From Motiliproteus sp965230735 (GTDB lineage: Bacteria > Pseudomonadota > Gammaproteobacteria > Pseudomonadales > Balneatricaceae), in the NCBI RefSeq assembly GCF_965230735.1, contig NZ_OZ246016.1, positions 2,604,001 through 2,668,000 on the forward strand: DNA of 64,000 bases. The letters run 5' to 3'. This document shows positions 34,343 through 42,338 of the stretch, in pieces; within the stretch, counting starts at the first letter, position 1; the number at the start of each line of letters is the position of its first letter. A model generated the notes under the pieces. That model worked only from the letters and a program-made list of their open reading frames with translations. It was not told where the DNA came from and searched no databases. The translations under genes were made by a program, and so were the position numbers.

Positions 34343-35098
34343 CTACTGCGGTGAAGAATGGATTTCAGTTATCAGATTCTGGCTGACGGCCATCGGTAGC
34401 CAGGCTTCAAAATCAAAATCGCTCGACTGCGCCAGATCCAGTGACACCGACAGCGTGTTCCCTGCACGCAGTGAGTTGATCCATCGCTGCTCCGCCACAC
34501 CGACCTGTCGAACTTCGGTACGCTGCTGAACGCGGTAGATCAAACCAGACTGTCCCTGTCCGCGCTGCATCTTCTTTTTTGCTGCTGTAAACCATTCCTG
34601 CGGATCGGGCGTCTCTGCCTGGTGCGCCACCCATATATCAACAATCGGATACGCAGACTCTACAAACCTGACCGCTTGGTTAAATTGTAACCTCAGCTGC
34701 TCCGTCGGCTCACTGCCCAGCAGCGACAACGATGAAAGATCGAGCGGCGCGCTCTGGGTGCGGTTCATCCTATGCACGGCAAAATCTAATCGAGCGCAAT
34801 CGCCGACATAAGGATAGGCTTCCAATTCTGATAATTGGTCCAAAAGATCGGCAAACCCACTCCCCCACAATCCCCAATCGCCCTCCTGCGGTGGCGAGGT
34901 TAATAGCAGCCGGTCAGCGGCATGCTGAAACAGCGCCTCACCGATTAGCTGAGCCACCGTCGGAAAACTGATCTTCAACGCCCGTCTGGCCGTTGCTTTC
35001 AGGTTGCGCTGATAGATCGCCAACCCTTTGGGTTCAAACCGATCCGATCCTTCATCGGCAAAGATCGCGGCAATCAAGCGTTGTTGATCAGTCAGCAT
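34343..35098 (-). CDS. bufC: DUF2063 family protein (BufC/HvfC-like)
   Basis: 251-aa protein of the HvfC/BufC (DUF2063, putative DNA-binding) family, the partner of DUF692 enzymes. In bufferin and methanobactin-like systems it recruits the precursor peptide to the DUF692 oxygenase. The N-terminal domain (residues 1-95) shows GLAIYQRNLKATARRALKISFPTVAQLIG and an ADRLLLTSPPQEGDWGLWG stretch, both typical. The start codon overlaps the end of the DUF692 gene by 11 bp. It is last in its operon, next to dif. Confidence 0.85.
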   Translation of the reverse strand: MLTDQQRLIAAIFADEGSDRFEPKGLAIYQRNLKATARRALKISFPTVAQLIGEALFQHAADRLLLTSPPQEGDWGLWGSGFADLLDQLSELEAYPYVGDCARLDFAVHRMNRTQSAPLDLSSLSLLGSEPTEQLRLQFNQAVRFVESAYPIVDIWVAHQAETPDPQEWFTAAKKKMQRGQGQSGLIYRVQQRTEVRQVGVAEQRWINSLRAGNTLSVSLDLAQSSDFDFEAWLPMAVSQNLITEIHSSPQ

Positions 35099-35963
35099 GA
35101 TGGATCACCTCATTGGCCAGATTTCGGGCTTTTTGGGCCTCCTCAACCAGTACTTGCCAGGTCGGTAGCTGGTTATCCCATTCGATCAAGGTTGGAACGG
35201 GGCCAAATCGTTGCAGCGCGTAGCCATACAGCGACCAAACTTCCTCCGACACCGGTTGTGCATGGTCGTCGATGACGATTTCACCGCTGGGGACTGCGCT
35301 ATAACCGGCCAGGTGAATCTCACCGACCTTGTCTGCTGGAATCTGATCCAACCAGGACTTTGCATAGCTATTAACGTCTGCAACACCCAGGTTGCGGGCG
35401 TTCACAACGATGTTGTTAAGATCCACCAGCAAGCCACAACCGGTATTGCCGGTGATCGCCGCCAGAAACTCGGTTTCGCGCATACTAGTGTTCTCCGGCG
35501 TGATATAGGCCGAGACATTTTCCACCAGCAAACGCCGCCCAAGCCGCTGCTGGCAGCGGTCGATATTTCGGCAAATGATCGCGAGGTTCGCTTCGTTGTA
35601 AGCCAGCGGCAACAGATCACCGGCATGAATCGGGCTGTCGCGCCACTGACTCCAGGCAAACGCCGCGTGATCCGACAGCATAATTGGGGAGACCTGATCA
35701 ACCAGCTTCCCTAGCGAATCCAGGTATGATTCCGGAATCTCGTGTTCAGACCCCAACCCCATGGCCGTGGAATGGAGACTGATCGGATAATGCTGTGCAA
35801 CTTCAAGCAAAATGGACCGTGCCACACTGCCCTGGCCAAAAAAGTTTTCCGAATGCACTTCAATGAAATCGATCGGTGCCGGAGCGACCAAGACGTCCTG
35901 ATAGTGCGGATGCCTGAGCCCCACACCGATGGCAGCTCCCTGTCCGCCAAGTGACTGCTGCAT
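35088..35963 (-). CDS. bufB: DUF692 multinuclear iron oxygenase (BufB/HvfB-like)
   Basis: 291-aa TIM-barrel-type enzyme of the DUF692/MbnB family, which modifies cysteines of precursor peptides using a multi-iron centre. Ligand motifs are visible in order: IEVHSENFF, SLHSTAMGL, LSDHAAF, VENVSAY, VDLNNIVVNARN, EIHLAGY, IDDHAQPV and LIEWD. AAGGAG precedes the ATG. First of a two-gene operon with bufC. The likely substrate, a DUF2282 peptide, is encoded 1.7 kb away at 37700-37978 and not in this operon. Confidence 0.9.
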   Translation of the reverse strand: MQQSLGGQGAAIGVGLRHPHYQDVLVAPAPIDFIEVHSENFFGQGSVARSILLEVAQHYPISLHSTAMGLGSEHEIPESYLDSLGKLVDQVSPIMLSDHAAFAWSQWRDSPIHAGDLLPLAYNEANLAIICRNIDRCQQRLGRRLLVENVSAYITPENTSMRETEFLAAITGNTGCGLLVDLNNIVVNARNLGVADVNSYAKSWLDQIPADKVGEIHLAGYSAVPSGEIVIDDHAQPVSEEVWSLYGYALQRFGPVPTLIEWDNQLPTWQVLVEEAQKARNLANEVIHHAD

Positions 35964-36110
35964 AGTTTCTCCTTACGGCAATCGCTGAGATATCTCCATT
36001 CCTGGAACTAAGTGAATGAAAAGTTGCCGTTTATTGTTGAACTGCTAACTGAGTGGTCATCCCACCCGCCATGTGGTTCTCAATGTAAAATGCATAGAGG
36101 TCTGGCAGGG

Positions 36111-36146
36111 ATCAGATCATCCAGACCTTGAATCAGATCGTCCAAA
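36111..36146 (+). promoter_or_regulatory. AraC-type operator: two 15-bp direct repeats, 21 bp apart
   Basis: ATCAGATCATCCAGA (36111-36125) and ATCAGATCGTCCAAA (36132-36146), start-to-start spacing 21 bp. The same pair recurs at 38915-38950. It lies 148 bp upstream of bufB and just before the AraC-type regulator start, so the regulator could activate bufBC and repress its own gene. Confidence 0.7.
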
Positions 36147-36160
36147 AAGGCGTTATTTCG

Positions 36161-36994
36161 ATGGATAGACTCTCGGACATACTCAACCGCTTCTCGATCA
36201 ATGCCCAGGTGTTCTTCAGCGGTAATCTTTGCGGTATTCAAGCCTTCGGCGGCAACCAGGATGATGGTGGCAGCCTGCACCTGCTCAAATCCGGCACGCT
36301 GGCCTTTATCAATGACGAAGGCCACAAGATGGTACTTGAACGCCCGTCGGTGATTTTTATTCCGAAGATGTTCAAGCATCGGATCATTGCCAACGAGTCG
36401 GACAACGCTGAGCTGGTATGCGCCAACATCCACTACAGCGAGGGATTGAGTAATCCGCTGGTCGATGCACTGCCCAAGTTCCTCTACTTCGATTTGGAAG
36501 ATACCGGCATGATGGGCCAAGCTGCGCAGTGGCTGTTTGATGAGGCGTTCGAAAACCGCTGTGGTCGCGACCCGATGATTGACCGCCTGTCCGATATCTT
36601 TCTTATTCAGCTGCTTCGCTATGTGCTTGACGAAGGAACGGTTACCCATGGATTGATGGCCGGCCTGGCGCACCCGCAGCTCTCAAAAGCGCTGACAGCG
36701 ATGCATCAGGATCCGCAATCCCACTGGACGCTGGATTCGATGGCCGCCGAAGCCACGATGTCCCGATCCAAGTTCGCTGAGCTGTTTCGCGAGGTCATCG
36801 GTCAGCCCCCCGGTGACTACATCACCGAGTGGCGAGTCGCCCTGGCGCAGGGGCTGCTGAAGAAAAACAAACCTGTTGGTCTGGTTGCCCACGAAGTCGG
36901 CTACGAGAATGGCTCTGCCCTGGCTCGGGTCTTCAGAAAGAAAACCGGCCTATCGCCCAAGGAGTGGCTCGATAAGGTCAGAGGAGTCAACTAG
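36161..36994 (+). CDS. AraC-family regulator with cupin sensor domain
   Basis: 277-aa regulator. The N-terminal half (residues 1-170) is a cupin-type sensor (GSLHLLKSGTLAFINDEGHK, then IFIPKMFKHRIIAN with a possible metal-binding His). The C-terminal half is an AraC double HTH (AAEATMSRSKFAELFREVIG and VAHEVGYENGSALARVFRKK). It sits between the two arms of the bufferin-type locus, divergent from bufB. Twin direct repeats in its own promoter region recur before the YHS gene. Start taken at the ATG at 36161; a start 33 bp upstream would put the repeats inside the gene. Confidence 0.85.
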   Translation: MDRLSDILNRFSINAQVFFSGNLCGIQAFGGNQDDGGSLHLLKSGTLAFINDEGHKMVLERPSVIFIPKMFKHRIIANESDNAELVCANIHYSEGLSNPLVDALPKFLYFDLEDTGMMGQAAQWLFDEAFENRCGRDPMIDRLSDIFLIQLLRYVLDEGTVTHGLMAGLAHPQLSKALTAMHQDPQSHWTLDSMAAEATMSRSKFAELFREVIGQPPGDYITEWRVALAQGLLKKNKPVGLVAHEVGYENGSALARVFRKKTGLSPKEWLDKVRGVN

Positions 36995-37109
36995 CGGTAA
37001 AGACAGTGATGGCAACAAAAAGACGGCCTCAACGGCAACATCAACGAGCCAACGCAAGCTGGCTCGTCTCTTTTATCTACGGTCGCTGTCATCAGGGCCA
37101 GGAGTAAGC

Positions 37110-37580
37110 TTACTGCCCCGCTCGCTTACTGACCTTGAGGTTGTTTTTCAACCAAGCATCGGCAGACAGTGCGCCGGCTCCCCAGACGACAACCTGGGCC
37201 AGCAACAACCCCCAGATCACATGCAGACCCAATGCGGCGGGAGCAATCTCTTCCAAACTGATCACCGCCACAACGTTAACGACACTTAGGCCCAAGGCAC
37301 CAAAACGCGCTCCCAATCCCAGAACAATCAAAATCGGGAGCAGAATTTCTCCGGAAGTCCCCAACACAGCGGCCCACTCGAAAGGCAGCAGTGGAACACT
37401 GTACTCTTCCTCAAACAAAAACAGCGTGGTGTCCCAATCCTGTAGCTTGGTCAGCCCGGCAGCAAAGAACACCTTGGCAACATACAGCCGCGCTGCCAAC
37501 AGCGCGACCGGCTGCAGGTAATTCAACGGCTGGGTCGTTTGCCAATAGAAACCGGCGAATTGACCGATCATGCTTTTCAT
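37110..37580 (-). CDS. DoxX family membrane protein
   Basis: 156-aa inner-membrane protein with four hydrophobic segments and the DoxX pattern LLAARLYVAKVFFAAGLTKLQDWD near the N-terminus. DoxX proteins are regular members of gig/hvf/bufferin clusters (the BufD/GigT position), where their role in peptide export or redox is not settled. Good AGAGG site before the ATG. Downstream of bufA on the same strand, with 119 bp and a hairpin between them. Confidence 0.85.
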   Translation of the reverse strand: MKSMIGQFAGFYWQTTQPLNYLQPVALLAARLYVAKVFFAAGLTKLQDWDTTLFLFEEEYSVPLLPFEWAAVLGTSGEILLPILIVLGLGARFGALGLSVVNVVAVISLEEIAPAALGLHVIWGLLLAQVVVWGAGALSADAWLKNNLKVSKRAGQ

Positions 37581-37620
37581 CGTCAGATACCTCTTGTTTG
37601 AATGGCCAGTTACATTAATT

Positions 37621-37660
37621 CGGGGTCAGTCCTCGCTGGACGAGACAGAAGCTGACCCCG
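37621..37660. repeat. Hairpin between bufA and doxX
   Basis: Outer arms CGGGGTCAG and CTGACCCCG (9 bp) around a 22-nt interior that holds a second small stem CTCG/CGAG. Lies in the bufA-doxX gap. Could attenuate transcription so that the peptide gene is expressed more than doxX, or protect the mRNA end. Confidence 0.45.
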
Positions 37661-37699
37661 TTCAAGATCGGCATAGCAAACCAGATTAACTTTGGTTTT

Positions 37700-37978
37700 T
37701 TAGCCTTTGTTTTGCTGATGTTTTTTTTTGGCTTCCGCTTTTAGTAACCCGCCTAGGTCGTGGCAGGTCCCCTTAGCGACCAGCTTCCACTCACCCGGGT
37801 CGTTATCGACCGTTGACTGACCTGCACAGGAATGGGTCCCCGCCAGATTACCGCAGTCGTTCTGACCGGCTTCGGCGATTCCATAACACTTTTCCTTGCC
37901 TGCTGCTTGGGCCGGTGTCACGACGCCTGCGGCCATCACGGCGGCTAGGGCTGCACTCGCTACCAGTTGCTTATTCAT
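37700..37978 (-). CDS. bufA: DUF2282 precursor peptide (bufferin-type, BufA-like)
   Basis: 92-aa secreted peptide. A Sec signal peptide (MNKQLVASAALAAVMAAGVV, cleavage after AQA near residue 27) is followed by a short mature part with four cysteines in the DUF2282 arrangement: EKCYGIAEAGQNDC, HSCAGQS and KGTC. In this family DUF692 enzymes modify such cysteines to give copper-binding peptides. The start at 37978 has AGAGGAAG upstream and overlaps the thioredoxin stop by 8 bp. The tail is lysine-rich. Confidence 0.85.
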   Translation of the reverse strand: MNKQLVASAALAAVMAAGVVTPAQAAGKEKCYGIAEAGQNDCGNLAGTHSCAGQSTVDNDPGEWKLVAKGTCHDLGGLLKAEAKKKHQQNKG

Positions 37979-38300
37979 GTTCTTGCTTCCTCTTTTCATT
38001 AATCCAGTTCGCCAGCATCGTGCCCGGCATGGCACCAACCTGGCCGTCGACCACCCGCCCCTGTTTCAACAGCAGCAAGGTGGGAACCCCGCGCAGTCCG
38101 TATCGACCCGCGAGCTCCGGCACCTCGTCGACATCCGCTTTGAAGGTGGTCAACGACTGCTCGTAATCAGCGGCCAGGCGCTCGACTATCGGACCCATGG
38201 TTTGGCACGGGCCGCACCAGGTGGCGCTGAAGTAGACCAACGCCCAATCTTTTTCTTTGGCAATTGACTCAAAGTCATCATTAGGTGTGAGTCGTTTCAT
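37971..38300 (-). CDS. Thioredoxin-family protein
   Basis: 109-aa thioredoxin with the active site WCGPC in YFSATWCGPCQTMGP and the cis-proline motif GVPTLLLLKQGRVV. No signal peptide, so cytoplasmic. Its stop overlaps the DUF2282 start, indicating coupled translation and a link to the cysteine-rich peptide, such as keeping its thiols reduced before export or modification. Start at ATG 38300 with GAGG upstream; a GTG one codon earlier is possible. Confidence 0.88.
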   Translation of the reverse strand: MKRLTPNDDFESIAKEKDWALVYFSATWCGPCQTMGPIVERLAADYEQSLTTFKADVDEVPELAGRYGLRGVPTLLLLKQGRVVDGQVGAMPGTMLANWINEKRKQEHE

Positions 38301-38336
38301 CACGCCACCTCGCTATCGTTTACAGGTTTACCGGCG

Positions 38337-38816
38337 TTACTCGGCGTTCAGTTCCGCAGCCGCAGTGGTGCGAATCTCCGGCCAGTTCGCTTCGGCGGTA
38401 TCGATGTAACCCGGCACATCGGTCAGCCACTTCTTCTGCACCGCGTGATTCAGATTCAGATACAGCTTGTTATCGGCGATGTGCCAAGCGGTCGGGTCGG
38501 TATCCAGTTTTTTCTCAAGCGCGACACCCATGGCGCAGTAACCGCCGTACTGAGGCGCATACTTCTCCGGGTTTTCACGGAACAGGTCGCGATTTTCTGC
38601 GCTGCTGAACTGGTAGATCGCGTTTTTGTAGGTGGCGGTAAACTTGGCATCACCCTGGGTCGGCTTGCCCTCGGTGAAGTAAGCCACGGTGTCGTAGCCC
38701 TGAATCGCCAGATCATTCGCATCCGCGTTCATATCGATATCAGCCGCGAAAGTCAGGCTAGCGCCGGCCAGTGCCGCTACGGCAGTCAGTGCTTTGAAGG
38801 TTTGTTTCAGTTTCAT
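38337..38816 (-). CDS. Secreted YHS-domain protein
   Basis: 159-aa exported protein: signal peptide to about residue 25 (ALTAVAALAGASLTFA), then a YHS domain with QGYDTVAYFTEGKPTQGD and YGGYCAMGVALEKKLDTDP. YHS/TRASH-type domains often bind metal. First gene of the operon YHS-thioredoxin-bufA, with the second AraC-type operator 99-134 bp upstream. Presence here suggests a role in periplasmic copper handling, by context only. Confidence 0.82.
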   Translation of the reverse strand: MKLKQTFKALTAVAALAGASLTFAADIDMNADANDLAIQGYDTVAYFTEGKPTQGDAKFTATYKNAIYQFSSAENRDLFRENPEKYAPQYGGYCAMGVALEKKLDTDPTAWHIADNKLYLNLNHAVQKKWLTDVPGYIDTAEANWPEIRTTAAAELNAE

Positions 38817-38914
38817 GGTCAAATCTCTATTCGTTATTGATCGTTTCCAGGGCGGGCTGCGAACATGTCGTGCCGCCTGGTGATCAATTTAGGGATTCAG
38901 CCGGGATGATTGGG

Positions 38915-38950
38915 ATCAGATCGTCCAGAACTTGGAACAGATCATCCAAA
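38915..38950 (+). promoter_or_regulatory. AraC-type operator, second copy
   Basis: ATCAGATCGTCCAGA (38915-38929) and AACAGATCATCCAAA (38936-38950), spacing 21 bp, matching the pair at 36111-36146. Same orientation relative to the minus-strand operon it precedes (YHS-trx-bufA) as the other pair has to bufB. Confidence 0.7.
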
Positions 38951-39023
38951 ACAGATAGAAATATGTTGTTAAAGGAGGCACGCGCCCGTACCGGCGCATA
39001 CAGATAGCGCGAAAAGGCGCGGA

Positions 39024-39929
39024 TTAAGGATCTAAACCGGCGTTGCTAGCAATCAGCGCCAGAGCCCAACGTTGAGCTTCCGGATAGTGGTCAGCATCCA
39101 GTACTGCCTCCTGCCAACGCCCCGACGTGTCCAATAGCACCGTTTCACCGTCGGGCTGCCACCGTTTGGCGGCTCCCAGATAGGTGATCGGCGGTTTGAC
39201 CGCCATCGAATCATCGTCGAAATCGCTGTCATAGGGGCAGAACCAGCCAGGTAACCGCCAACGACTGACCCGCGGCTTGGACGCCTCTGATGCGGTCTCT
39301 GTGAGCACCAGTCCTGAATCATAGTTCGGAAAGACGCCAGCACCGGCAAACTCAAGGTCAGCGTCGCCCAGTGACAAGTGGTTCGCAGCCAGATACAGGG
39401 TGTTATTGGTGATATCCGGCGACACCAGATGGGGATGATAAGCGGCCCATGGGAACTGAGTTGCGGTATCCTCACTGACCAGCACCACCTTCCCCACCTG
39501 CATCCAGCCCCAAAGCACGTGCTGCTTGGGTTGGCTGCGGTCAAACGCCCAACCCTCTGCCGTCTCTTTTACGGCCTGATAGAGCCCGAAAAACAGGAAC
39601 AGATCCCCCTCGGCTACACCCTGCTTGTGAAGATGTCCCTGGGCTTGCTTCATCTGTCCAAACACCGGTAGCCAACCGGGCTGACGCGCCAGAACTTCGC
39701 TTGAGAGATCCGGATCCAGATGGGCCTGGTTGTCTGAGCCAACCTTGCTTCCGCCCAACTGATCAACCAGATCGCCGAAGTTAATGCCGTACTGATTCAA
39801 ATCCCGATAGCAGATTCCGGAGCGACTATCGGGGATAGGCAGCGAGATCATCCGACCATCAGGAAGAATCGGGCTCGGACAGCCGCCGGAGCTGAGGTCA
39901 AAGCCTTTGCGGCTGATGATGATTTTCAT
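39024..39929 (-). CDS. Nmad3-domain protein (putative nucleotide modification)
   Basis: 301-aa protein that I recognise as the nucleotide modification associated domain 3 family from its N-terminus MKIIISRKGFDLSSGGCPSP followed by ILPDGRMISLPIPD and the later FLFFGLY. The family was named by comparative genomics of DNA-modification systems; its reaction is unknown. No partner modification or restriction gene is adjacent. Start at ATG 39929, where conserved sequence begins; the frame is open 10 codons upstream. Confidence 0.7.
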   Translation of the reverse strand: MKIIISRKGFDLSSGGCPSPILPDGRMISLPIPDSRSGICYRDLNQYGINFGDLVDQLGGSKVGSDNQAHLDPDLSSEVLARQPGWLPVFGQMKQAQGHLHKQGVAEGDLFLFFGLYQAVKETAEGWAFDRSQPKQHVLWGWMQVGKVVLVSEDTATQFPWAAYHPHLVSPDITNNTLYLAANHLSLGDADLEFAGAGVFPNYDSGLVLTETASEASKPRVSRWRLPGWFCPYDSDFDDDSMAVKPPITYLGAAKRWQPDGETVLLDTSGRWQEAVLDADHYPEAQRWALALIASNAGLDP

Positions 39930-40045
39930 GCTGGATGCTGCTCTCTTTACCGCCGACAAACGCGAATGTGCCGACTCGACCCGCTTGCAAGAGTATGTTG
40001 AGCGACGAAGGCGCGCGTATCAAGGCTTCAATATCAGCAGGGCTA

Positions 40046-40672
40046 TCAGAGGGTCGGCTTCAGGTCACAGCGCAGGGTTCCTTGAGCAAATCGTTCAATG
40101 TCGATCTGTTGCTGCAGCCCCCGGTGAAACTCCTTGGTCGTGCCCAGCAATCGATCACAGCTGTTATTGGAATAATTCGGCGACTGGCGACAAATCTCGA
40201 CTGCCTGCCCCGTCTCATCGAAGGATACCCAGCCGGTACGCTGATATCGGCCCCGCTTATCCTCCAATTCAATCGCCCTGACCTCTCCCCGGACCAAGTC
40301 GAACGCTACCGGCTGTGCTGATTTCCATTTGCCGGAGAATCTGACCTGCAACGGTTCCAGAACGCACTGCACCAGATCACCGTAGCGGGCGTGGCGTCTT
40401 AGCGCTAATTGCTGTTCCTTGATTCGGGCTTCGGCGGCCAGCTCAGCCTGTCTTTCTTGGGCTCGCGCCTGTATCCGGACCTTGTCGATCTCCGCCTGCT
40501 GTTGATAGGCCTGCAACTGCTCCTCCCGGCTCAGCTGAGCCCATTCCTCATCGGGGATACGAAGCGGATTGGATGCGATACAGCCGCTGAGCAGCAGCAA
40601 CAAAAGCAGGATCATTACCGCGACGATGAAAGCGGGTAGCTTTTGCAGAACCGATGGTATAAGCGGCGACAT
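40046..40672 (-). CDS. Putative lipoprotein with coiled coil
   Basis: 208-aa protein with a hydrophobic N-terminal segment (FIVAVMILLLLLLLSGC) ending in a lipobox LSGC, so likely lipidated at Cys31. Residues about 45-95 form an Ala/Gln/Glu/Arg-rich coiled coil (QAEIDKVRIQARAQERQAEL). The C-terminal domain has three further cysteines, possibly disulfide-bonded. Unknown function; not clearly linked to its neighbours. Confidence 0.6.
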   Translation of the reverse strand: MSPLIPSVLQKLPAFIVAVMILLLLLLLSGCIASNPLRIPDEEWAQLSREEQLQAYQQQAEIDKVRIQARAQERQAELAAEARIKEQQLALRRHARYGDLVQCVLEPLQVRFSGKWKSAQPVAFDLVRGEVRAIELEDKRGRYQRTGWVSFDETGQAVEICRQSPNYSNNSCDRLLGTTKEFHRGLQQQIDIERFAQGTLRCDLKPTL

Positions 40673-40804
40673 AAATTGACCTCTTAGGTTGACGAAGTCA
40701 GCCTAAGTCGCTGTAACTTAACGGCAGCTGAAACCGATCTCGCGATCAAATTTGATCACCGGCAGCGTCGCTGTCCTGTTTGCCTGCGGCTTATCCGAGT
40801 GACA

Positions 40805-40838
40805 TAAAAAAGCCCGGCGCGATTAACGCGCCGGGCTT
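40805..40838 (-). terminator. Rho-independent terminator after the APC permease gene
   Basis: Minus-strand hairpin AAGCCCGGCGCG/CGCGCCGGGCTT with a 5-nt loop, followed by six T. Located 29 bp past the permease stop. Confidence 0.85.
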
Positions 40839-40866
40839 CATCGATGGCTTAACGAATGCTTAGCCG

Positions 40867-42282
40867 TCAGGCAGAGCCCGCTTCCAACGCACCGACACGT
40901 TGTTGCTTCTTCTGCGCTTCGCCCCAACGGACCAGGTATTCACCGATGGCCAGGGTGATCAGTACACCACCGCCGACCTGGGTGATAAACATCAGATCCA
41001 GCGGCTCGCCCGGAACCCAGACGAACAGCACAATGGCCATCGACAGGATCGTCAGACACAGCAGAGAGATGGCAAAAGCACCTACGGTACCGCCGGGGAT
41101 CCGGAATGGACGTGGACGCTTGGCATCGCTCAGGCGCAGCTTCAAGAACGCCAGATGCATGGCCAGGTAAGGCAGCAGGAAGATGATCGCGCTGAAGGAG
41201 AACAGGGTCCAGAACAGCTCTTCGGCACTGTTGGCCATCAGTCCGTACAGGATCAGAATCGAGGAGCTGATGATGCCGGTCAGCACTGCTGAACCGATCG
41301 GAGCCTTGTGCTCGGGATGGACCCAGCCGAACAGTGCCGGCATCTCTTTGGCATCCGCCGCTTCAACCGCGGCCCGGTTACCGCCCAGGGTCCAGGTCAC
41401 CATGGTTGAAAACAGGGTGTAGAGCGCCAGCGCGCCGATCAACAACGCCATGGAGTCGCCCAGTGCGCTACCGCCGAACAGCTCTTTCAGGGTTACCGCT
41501 AGGATATCGACCATGTCGACATTCTCGGCGGGCACTGCAGCCAAAACCCCAACGGTACCAAAAATATAGAACGCCGCAGCCACCAGGCCTGCACCCAGCA
41601 TCGCGCGAGGGATATTGCGCTCCGGTTTGATGATCTCGTCGCTTTCGGCACTGATCAGCTCGATACCCAAGCAGCCGTAAACCACCACCGGCAGATACAG
41701 CAGACCGGCAGAGAGGTCATCCATCGCCGCGCCAAAGCCCAGGTCGTTGGCAAAGCCGTGGTTAAGTCCGTAGAAGATACCCGCGCCGCCCAGTGTCAAA
41801 ATGACTGCGAACTTGGTCAGGGTGCCGACGTTGGGAATCCACTTGCTGTAATCGAGCCTGATGCAGTTGGCCCAGGTGGTTAACCAGCACAGCGCCACCC
41901 CCAAGCCGATCTGGGCCCAAAGACTCATCTCCGGTGCAAACAGGGCCGCAAAGATACCGGCAAACATGATGTAGACCGCCGGCATCCACAGGGCGATATT
42001 GATCCAATATTGCCAGGTGATACGGGCTGCCCAGCGGGTATTGAAGGCATCGCGGACCCAGGCGTAGATACCGCCCTGCTCCGGATAAGCGGTGCCCAAC
42101 TCGGCGGTTACCAATGTGTTCGGAATCAAAAACAGCACGATGATTACCAACCACCAGAAGATGGCAGCAGGGCCGACAGCGGCCGCCATCGCGATCTGAT
42201 CGACAAGCAGCACCGCCGAGACGGTGTAAATCGTGACGTCCAGTGCGGTAAGCGTTTTTTTATGACTACTGGGAGAACTCAT
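40867..42282 (-). CDS. APC-family amino acid/polyamine permease
   Basis: 471-aa inner-membrane transporter with about 12 hydrophobic segments. Typical APC features: DVTIYTVSAVLL near the N-terminus, then YPEQGGIYAWVRDAF and, in TM6 region, GIELISAESDEI. It is downstream of the agmatinase gene on the same strand (56-bp gap) and ends at a strong terminator, so the two form an operon. Likely substrate is agmatine, putrescine or a related amine (or an exchanger), inferred from context. Confidence 0.85.
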   Translation of the reverse strand: MSSPSSHKKTLTALDVTIYTVSAVLLVDQIAMAAAVGPAAIFWWLVIIVLFLIPNTLVTAELGTAYPEQGGIYAWVRDAFNTRWAARITWQYWINIALWMPAVYIMFAGIFAALFAPEMSLWAQIGLGVALCWLTTWANCIRLDYSKWIPNVGTLTKFAVILTLGGAGIFYGLNHGFANDLGFGAAMDDLSAGLLYLPVVVYGCLGIELISAESDEIIKPERNIPRAMLGAGLVAAAFYIFGTVGVLAAVPAENVDMVDILAVTLKELFGGSALGDSMALLIGALALYTLFSTMVTWTLGGNRAAVEAADAKEMPALFGWVHPEHKAPIGSAVLTGIISSSILILYGLMANSAEELFWTLFSFSAIIFLLPYLAMHLAFLKLRLSDAKRPRPFRIPGGTVGAFAISLLCLTILSMAIVLFVWVPGEPLDLMFITQVGGGVLITLAIGEYLVRWGEAQKKQQRVGALEAGSA

Positions 42283-42338
42283 AGTTATTACCTTAGTTAT
42301 TGTTGTACTTCAGGTTTTAAGTATCAAAAGCCGTGTAA

